Positions 58,759 through 64,000 of a DNA stretch of 64,000 nucleotides are shown here, piece by piece; positions within the stretch are counted from its first letter, which is position 1, and each line of letters begins with the position of its first letter. Location of the stretch: the NCBI GenBank assembly GCA_964510955.1, contig CAZEDW010000014.1:1-64000 (forward strand), written 5' to 3'. A program made the translations under genes and the position numbers. The DNA is from JAFLCM01 sp964510955 (GTDB taxonomy: Bacteria; Planctomycetota; Phycisphaerae; Phycisphaerales; UBA1924). Under the pieces are notes generated by a model. It did not search any database and was not told the DNA's origin. It saw nothing but the letters and a program-made list of their open reading frames with translations.

Positions 58759-59940
58759 TTACGGGCATGCTTGACCGAATGCCCCGATCATGACGGTGAG
58801 GTCAAGGGTGTTGACCACCCCGTCGTTGTTCACGTCACCGCCGGTGCCGGGGCGGACGGGCTGGCCGAAGTTCGCCAGCAGCACGAGCAGGTCGCTGGTG
58901 TTGACCGTCTGGTCGAGGTTGACGTCGCCGGGGCAGCGGTAGCTCCGGATGTACTGCGCGTACGGCTCGACCTGGGCCGCGAGAGTGTCGGCGCCGCCGT
59001 AGGCGATGGCGCCGTGCGCGAGGATTTCGGCGTCGGTGAAGAGGGGAAAGCTCGCGCCGAAGCCCGAGTTCAGGGCGGTCATCATGACGTTGGCGAAGAC
59101 GCCCTGGAGGGTCGTGTGGGGGTGGGCGCCGTCGTCCACAAAGCCCGCGAGCGGGTTGGTGTGCGTGGCGGTGTCGCGGTTGAAGAGCTGGATATTGACG
59201 TTGCCGATGGTGAGGAACTGGCGGAGCGCGCCGTTGGTGCCCAGCAGCACGGTGCCGAGTCGGTTGATGTCGATCAGCACGCAGTGATACTGCCGGGCGA
59301 TCGCCTCGACGCCGGCGTTCACGCGGGCGATGACGGCGGAGACACGGTCGCGGCGCGAGGCGGTGCCGAAGAACTGCCGCGTGACCGGGGCGGGCCCGAA
59401 ATCGACGTAGTTGCAGAGCATCAGGTTGACACCCGAGGCCTGAACGGTCTGGACGATGGAGGCCACGTTCGCCAGGCGGGTGTTGACGTAGTTGTCGATG
59501 GTGGACTGGCTCCACAGTCCCCAGTAGATGTTGAAATAGGCGTTGCTGGTGGGGGAGAAGTCGTTGGTGCCGATCTCGATGACCGCGTGCGTGACGCCGC
59601 CGAGGGTGCACTGCGAGGCGAGCCCGGTCGGCTGGTTGTTGGTGATGGCGGTGGCGCTGTCGTCGCCGTAGCGTGCCCAGTTGAACTGGTAGCCGGTGCG
59701 GCGCGGCTCGCCCCACGAGTTGCCGGGCTGCGATGCGGCCGCGGCGGTCGGGCCCATGTCAACCCCCCGGAACGCGACGAGCTGCATGGTCCAGTTCTGC
59801 GCGTACGAGTAGGTCTCCTCGGCGTATTCATCGGTCAGGCTGTCGCCCATCGCGCCCAGCCGGAGCGGCTGCGCCCCCGCGATGCAGGTACAGGCAGCCA
59901 GCGCGAGCACCGGCGTGATACGGATACGGCGTGTGACCAT
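58759..59940 (-). CDS. exported SGNH/GDSL hydrolase with dockerin-like end
   Basis: A 393-residue exported esterase-like protein. The SGNH blocks are present: G-D-S-L-T-D-E-Y (block I with the nucleophile Ser), E-I-G-T-N-D-F (block III) and D-D-G-A-H-P-H (block V with Asp and His). The C-terminus has two dockerin-like repeats (G-D-V-N-L-D-Q-T-V-N-T-S-D-L-L-V-L-L and G-D-V-N-N-D-G-V-V-N-T-L-D-L). It would act on carbohydrate or lipid esters outside the cell. The ATG at 59940 is preceded by a GGAAAG-type RBS. Confidence 0.9.
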   Translation of the reverse strand: MVTRRIRITPVLALAACTCIAGAQPLRLGAMGDSLTDEYAEETYSYAQNWTMQLVAFRGVDMGPTAAAASQPGNSWGEPRRTGYQFNWARYGDDSATAITNNQPTGLASQCTLGGVTHAVIEIGTNDFSPTSNAYFNIYWGLWSQSTIDNYVNTRLANVASIVQTVQASGVNLMLCNYVDFGPAPVTRQFFGTASRRDRVSAVIARVNAGVEAIARQYHCVLIDINRLGTVLLGTNGALRQFLTIGNVNIQLFNRDTATHTNPLAGFVDDGAHPHTTLQGVFANVMMTALNSGFGASFPLFTDAEILAHGAIAYGGADTLAAQVEPYAQYIRSYRCPGDVNLDQTVNTSDLLVLLANFGQPVRPGTGGDVNNDGVVNTLDLTVMIGAFGQACP

Positions 59941-60005
59941 CGGCTCTCTCTCTTTCCGGGCGGGAGTGGGAGCGCAACGATAGCGGCGTCAGCACGGCGC
60001 GGGGG

Positions 60006-61061
60006 TCAGCAGTGGTTCCCGAAGTGGGCCAGCAGGATGGTGAGGTCCGGGGTGCTCACGAACCCGTCGCCGGTCAGGTCGCCGTTGGAGTAAGGGGTCA
60101 CCACTTGGCCGAAGTGGCCCAGCTGGCGGACGAGGTCGGCGGTGGTGACATCGCTATCGCGGTTGATATCGCCGGGGCATTCCAGGGGGTCGTCGTCGCT
60201 GGGGTCGGTGCCGGGGTTGCCAATTCCGGCGCGGAGATTCGTGATGAACACCGCGCTGTCGAGGATCTGGTCGTTCACGTCGCCGACCTCGAAGAGGAGC
60301 GTGTGCGGGCCCGCGTCCAGCTCGGGGGTGGTGGTGGTGAGGTGGTGGATGAGCGCGTGGGGGTTCGCGAAGGCGGTGTTCAGGTCCGCGGTGGTTTCGA
60401 GCCCGGCGAATGAGCTGCCGACCTGCACGGCGTTACCGTTGGCGTCAAAGGTGACCTGGTCGGTGGCGTTGGTGCCGTCGAGGAACACCAGGAACGCGTC
60501 GGTGAACTGGCTGGTCCAGTAGGGGAACTCAACCGAGCCGAAGATGAAATCGAACTTGACGGCGCTGGTGTCGGCGAGCTCGAAGGTCACCTCGATGGCG
60601 GCGACGTCGTACGAGCCGTTGAAGTTCTCGATGTTGCCCGAGCTGTTGCCGTAGTGGTCGAACTCCTGCGTGCCGCCGCCGGCGGGATCGGGGTTCATGG
60701 CGCTGTTGATGACCGCGGGCGGTGACGAGGGGTCATAGTCAGGCTGCTGGGCCTCGGGGAACGGGCCCATCTGCGCGACGTTGCCGCTGGAGAGCACGAC
60801 CCCCCGACCGATCGTCACCGGCGGCTGGGCGAAGTTGCTGTACACGCCGAACTGGCCTTCCACCCCGTTGCGGATAACCAGCGAGGTGATCGTAAGGCCC
60901 GGGTTGGCGGCGACCAGCGCCTCGGCGAGCGCCTGAGGATCGGTGGTGGGGGTGGTGGCGACCTGGGCGAAGGAGGAGGATGCGGCGAGCAGCGCGGGCA
61001 CGCCCGTGAGCAGGGCGCGAGCCATCGTGCCGTGGCGGTTGGACTGAGCATTGAGCGTCAT
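60006..61061 (-). CDS. exported choice-of-anchor L protein with dockerin-like end
   Basis: A 351-residue exported protein. After the signal peptide comes a choice-of-anchor L domain: Q-F-G-V-Y-S-N-F, then I-G-R-G-V-V-L-S-S-G-N-V and V-E-F-P-Y-W-T-S-Q-F-T-D-A-F-L-V-F-L-D-G, a fold common in surface proteins with alternative anchors. The last 60 residues are two dockerin-like repeats (C-P-G-D-I-N-R-D-S-D-V-T-T-A-D-L and G-D-L-T-G-D-G-F-V-S-T-P-D-L). GGAGAC precedes the ATG at 61061; a second ATG 36 bases on could also serve. The role is probably adhesive. Confidence 0.88.
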   Translation of the reverse strand: MTLNAQSNRHGTMARALLTGVPALLAASSSFAQVATTPTTDPQALAEALVAANPGLTITSLVIRNGVEGQFGVYSNFAQPPVTIGRGVVLSSGNVAQMGPFPEAQQPDYDPSSPPAVINSAMNPDPAGGGTQEFDHYGNSSGNIENFNGSYDVAAIEVTFELADTSAVKFDFIFGSVEFPYWTSQFTDAFLVFLDGTNATDQVTFDANGNAVQVGSSFAGLETTADLNTAFANPHALIHHLTTTTPELDAGPHTLLFEVGDVNDQILDSAVFITNLRAGIGNPGTDPSDDDPLECPGDINRDSDVTTADLVRQLGHFGQVVTPYSNGDLTGDGFVSTPDLTILLAHFGNHC

Positions 61062-61333
61062 TTCTGTGCGTCTCCAGGGTGGGTCTGCGTGTTCATCCCG
61101 ACGGGGCGGGGGAGGCATCGATGCAGGCTGCCTCGGAAAAGCAAGACACGTGCCGGGTCGGCCACGCCAAAACGCAGTGCAATTCCCGGTCATCGCTGGA
61201 AGATTTCAGCCATTATGGAATGATTCAGGCGGCTCTGAGCCGCGTGCTGAGGTATCGAGATGCGACCGGGGATCGCTTTTCACACCCGAATCCGTCGAGG
61301 TTCTCAGACTTGGGACGGGACGCCGACGCCGGG

Positions 61334-61339
61334 TACATT
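61334..61339 (+). promoter_or_regulatory. -10 element close to the OPT start
   Basis: TACATT ends 8 bases before the ATG at 61348; TTGGGA at 61310-61315 is a possible -35 with an 18-base spacer. Confidence 0.42.
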
Positions 61340-61347
61340 CCCGTCCC

Positions 61348-63336
61348 ATGGCTCTCCCCCAACTCACCGACGAACAGATCCATAAGTGGACCCGCGAAGA
61401 GAAGGACCGTTGGTGGCTGGCCAACGTGTTCAAGGGCGACATGCCGCAGCTCACGATCCGCTCGGCCGTCACCGGTTTCGTGCTCGGCGGGGTGCTCTCG
61501 GCAACCAACCTCTACATCGGGGCCAAGACCGGCGTGGGGCTGGGGGTCGGGCTGACGAGCGTCATCCTCGCGTTCGGGATGTTCAAGCTCTTCGCGGCGC
61601 TCAAGCTGGGGAGCGACTTCACGCTGCTTGAAAACAACGCGATGCAGAGCATCGCCACCAGCGCGGGGTACATGGTGTTGCCCTTGGTGTCGTGCTTCAC
61701 GGCGTACATGTGGAAGGCCGACGTGGTGATGCCGTGGTACCAGGCCCTGGTGTGGAACGTCATCACCGCCCTCATGGGGGTGCTGGTGGCGTTCCCGATG
61801 AAGCGGCGGTTCATCAACGACGATCAGTTGCCGTTCCCCGAGGGGCGCGCCTGCGGCGTGGTGCTGGACTCGCTCTACTCGGGCAAGGGGGCGCTGGGCA
61901 TCATCCAGGCCAAGGCGCTGCTGGTCGCGGGAGTGCTGACGGCGGTGATCCAGTCGTGCATCCACGAGGCCACAATGAAGCTGGTGTGGCTGAAACTGCT
62001 GGGGCGCGACTCGTACTTCTTCATGAACGAGAAGATCGATCAGGTCTACTACAACTGGATCGCCAGGAGCGGCGGCGGCCCGCCCACCATCAACGGCGTC
62101 GACATCCGGGAGCTCGGGCTGCGACCGACGCTCGACATCGCCCTGCTCGGCACGGGCGGCCTGATGGGCTGGCGGACCACCACGAGCATGATGGTCGGCA
62201 TGGTGGTGAACTTCGCGGTTCTGGCGCCGTGGATGATCGGCGCAAAGGAGATCCATGGCGCCGTCGGCGCGGACGGCATGGAGCATTTCTCACGCATCAT
62301 CATCGTGAACAAGTGGGCCATCTGGTGGGGAGTCGCCATCATGGTGGTGGGGTCGCTGGTGGCGCTGTTCGCCAAGCCGAAGATGCTGATCGACCCGTTC
62401 AAGGCCTTCTTCCGGCGCGGCGATGCCGAGAAGAAGGGCGCTGACCCGATGCGGGCGATCGAGCTGCCGGTCACCTGGTCGGTCATCGGGCTGCCGATTC
62501 TCGCGGTGATCACCGCGTGGCTGGCGAACATCTGGTACGAGATGCCCTACTGGCTGACGCTGACGTGCTTCCCGCTGGTGTTCGCGCTGTCGCTGATCTG
62601 CATCAACGCCATGGCGCTGACCAGCTGGACCCCCACCGGCTCGCTCGCCAAGATCACCCAGTTCACCTTCGGCATGCTCGACCGGCACAACCCCGCCAGC
62701 AACCTGATGACGGCGGGGATCACGTCGAGCGTCGCGGCCAACGCGGCCAACCTGCTGTCGGACATCAAGCCGGGGTACATGCTGGGGGCCAAGCCGCGTC
62801 AGCAGGCGGTGGGGCACGTCATCGGGATCGTGGCCGGGGCTGCCGCCGCCACGCCGCTGTTCTACGCCATGTTCCTGTCGGGGTATGAGCCGGGCAAGAG
62901 AGTGCAGGACGCGATGGCGACGGATCAGTTCTCGTTCCCCTCGGCCCTGCAGTGGAAGGGCGTGGCCGACATGATCGAGGGCGGGTTCAGCGGTCTGACC
63001 ACGTCGATCCAGTGGTCGCTGGTGATCGCGGCGGCGGCGGCGCTGGTGTTCGAGGTGGCCAAGATCGCGTCGAGAGGGAAGTTCTGGCTGTCGCCGGTGA
63101 GCATCGGCCTGGGGGTGGTGCTGCCGTGCGACGCCACGCTCTCGATGTGGATCGGGTCACTGGTGTTTCACTGGCTGCACATGTTCTACAAGAAGCGGCG
63201 CGAGGGCACGCTGGGCCACACGCTGTGGGCGCTTTCGGTCGAACCGATCTGCGCCGGGATCATCGCCGGCGCGGCGCTCACGGGTATTGCCGACAAGCTC
63301 GTCGAGGTGTTCGTTCTGCCGAAGATCGGTTTGTGA
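61348..63336 (+). CDS. OPT-family oligopeptide transporter
   Basis: A 662-residue inner-membrane transporter of the OPT family with about 14-16 membrane segments. It begins T-I-R-S-A-V-T-G-F-V-L-G-G-V-L-S-A-T-N-L-Y-I-G-A-K-T-G, the usual first helix, and has F-P-E-G-R-A-C-G-V-V-L and T-A-G-I-T-S-S-V-A-A-N-A-A-N-L-L-S-D-I-K-P-G-Y. The family moves peptides or metal chelates by proton coupling; the substrate here is not known. A TACATT -10 lies 8 bases before the ATG at 61348, so the mRNA may be leaderless. Confidence 0.94.
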   Translation: MALPQLTDEQIHKWTREEKDRWWLANVFKGDMPQLTIRSAVTGFVLGGVLSATNLYIGAKTGVGLGVGLTSVILAFGMFKLFAALKLGSDFTLLENNAMQSIATSAGYMVLPLVSCFTAYMWKADVVMPWYQALVWNVITALMGVLVAFPMKRRFINDDQLPFPEGRACGVVLDSLYSGKGALGIIQAKALLVAGVLTAVIQSCIHEATMKLVWLKLLGRDSYFFMNEKIDQVYYNWIARSGGGPPTINGVDIRELGLRPTLDIALLGTGGLMGWRTTTSMMVGMVVNFAVLAPWMIGAKEIHGAVGADGMEHFSRIIIVNKWAIWWGVAIMVVGSLVALFAKPKMLIDPFKAFFRRGDAEKKGADPMRAIELPVTWSVIGLPILAVITAWLANIWYEMPYWLTLTCFPLVFALSLICINAMALTSWTPTGSLAKITQFTFGMLDRHNPASNLMTAGITSSVAANAANLLSDIKPGYMLGAKPRQQAVGHVIGIVAGAAAATPLFYAMFLSGYEPGKRVQDAMATDQFSFPSALQWKGVADMIEGGFSGLTTSIQWSLVIAAAAALVFEVAKIASRGKFWLSPVSIGLGVVLPCDATLSMWIGSLVFHWLHMFYKKRREGTLGHTLWALSVEPICAGIIAGAALTGIADKLVEVFVLPKIGL

Positions 63337-63348
63337 TGCTGCGCTGGG

Positions 63349-64000
63349 CTACGCGGCGGCCACGTCGCACAGCTCGCCCTCGACCGACTCAGCGCCGTTG
63401 AACACGTTGATGCGCGGGTGTATCGCCACGTCAACGGCCCGACCGGCCCGGAAGTGCTGCAGGCGGTCGCCCCAGCGCCAGCCCACCAGCCGGATGGTTC
63501 GTCCCTGGTGCGAAAGCCGCACGTTGAGGTGCGCCCCGTTGGCGCCCATCGGCGCGGCGTCCATCATGGGCTTGGCGCCACGCACGACAAGGCACGGGCG
63601 CGGGTTGCCCCGCCCGAACGGGCCCAGGGCCATCAGGGCCCGCACCGCGTCGTGCGTCAGCTCCCCCAGGCCCGCCTCGCAGTCCACGCGGAGGCGAGGC
63701 GTGAGCATCTCCGGGGTGATGAGATCGCCGGCGGCCTCTGAGAAACGGCGTGCGAACTCGTCAAGGCGGTCGTTGCGCACGACCATGCCGGCCGCCATGT
63801 CGTGCCCGCCGAACTTCTCCAGGAGGTCCGCGCACGCCGACAGGCCGGCGTGGAGATTGAACCCGTCGATGGACCTCCCCGAGCCGTGCGAGGTCTCGGC
63901 CCCGCGCGCCAGCAGGATAGTCGGTCGGTGGAAGCGCGCGATCAGGCGCGAGCACACGATGCCCACGACGCCGGCGTGCCAGTCCGGGTGGGCGAGCACG
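63349..64000 (-). CDS. recJ: single-stranded-DNA exonuclease RecJ, C-terminal part (runs off the window)
   Basis: The last 217 codons of RecJ, a 5'-to-3' exonuclease of recombination and mismatch repair. The visible part has W-H-A-G-V-V-G-I-V-C-S-R-L, the DHHA1 motif F-G-G-H-D-M-A-A-G-M, and L-G-P-F-G-R-G-N-P-R-P followed by the OB-fold region V-G-W-R-W-G-D-R-L. The N-terminal DHH domain lies beyond position 64000. It converges with the OPT gene. Confidence 0.92.
   Translation of the reverse strand, partial: VLAHPDWHAGVVGIVCSRLIARFHRPTILLARGAETSHGSGRSIDGFNLHAGLSACADLLEKFGGHDMAAGMVVRNDRLDEFARRFSEAAGDLITPEMLTPRLRVDCEAGLGELTHDAVRALMALGPFGRGNPRPCLVVRGAKPMMDAAPMGANGAHLNVRLSHQGRTIRLVGWRWGDRLQHFRAGRAVDVAIHPRINVFNGAESVEGELCDVAAA

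Overview
The window is about two-thirds G+C, gene-dense chromosomal DNA with no insertion sequence, prophage, CRISPR array, rRNA or tRNA that I could find. The gene style points to a Planctomycetota bacterium, probably of the Phycisphaerae. Four exported proteins end in a short PEP-CTERM-like tail (a P-A/T-P-G motif, a hydrophobic stretch, then RRRR). Three large exported proteins end in dockerin-like Asp-rich repeats. There are TPR-sulfotransferase fusions, a four-helix-bundle gene with inverted micro-repeats, and many genes without a Shine-Dalgarno sequence. This assignment is inference from gene style, not from a marker gene.

Layout: 72-1454 holds two paralogous exported helical proteins; 1546-2376 is a lone OppF-type ATPase. 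From 2386 to 3368 there is no convincing protein gene but a dense series of hairpins that looks like a large structured RNA, leading into a LuxR-type regulator. 4808-10664 holds a lipoprotein, an MFS carrier, an OmpH-like protein, an M29 aminopeptidase and an exported hydrolase. 11039-15355 has a tagged surface protein and two TPR-sulfotransferases. 15427-20148 is a compact four-gene operon: thymidylate-kinase-like protein, CHAD protein, Ppx/GppA-HD protein, second thymidylate-kinase-like protein. 20183-22285 is a thiol/metal group with two TlpA-like proteins.

22434-30411 is mixed housekeeping (SDR, LpxL-like acyltransferase, coiled-coil protein, PurN, STAS protein, DinB-like protein, OppD, aminotransferase). 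30843-32673 holds two tagged surface paralogs. 33074-38426 contains malate dehydrogenase, an envelope redox group (AhpC-like, DsbD-N-like and rhodanese-like proteins) and DeoC. 38477-41331 encodes pyruvate dehydrogenase E2 and E1-beta, split by a four-helix-bundle cassette and lacking E1-alpha. 41546-43418 is queG with a TIM-barrel partner. 43522-49003 is a complete branched-chain amino-acid ABC transporter operon interrupted by a small membrane-protein gene. 49078-53018 holds recG, a phosphohexomutase and a DUF167 gene. 53046-61061 is a secretome block. An OPT transporter and the C-terminal part of RecJ close the window.

Three patterns cut across genes. A promoter form with a TTG -35, exactly 16 bases, and A-A-T-C-C-G-G-like sequence just before the -10 precedes four exported-protein genes. 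At least twelve other genes have a TANNNT -10-like hexamer only 5-9 bases before the start codon, as expected for leaderless mRNAs. Thioredoxin-fold envelope proteins recur in two separate clusters. The best candidates for something undescribed are the structured region at about 2.6-3.3 kb and the kinase/CHAD/Ppx operon.
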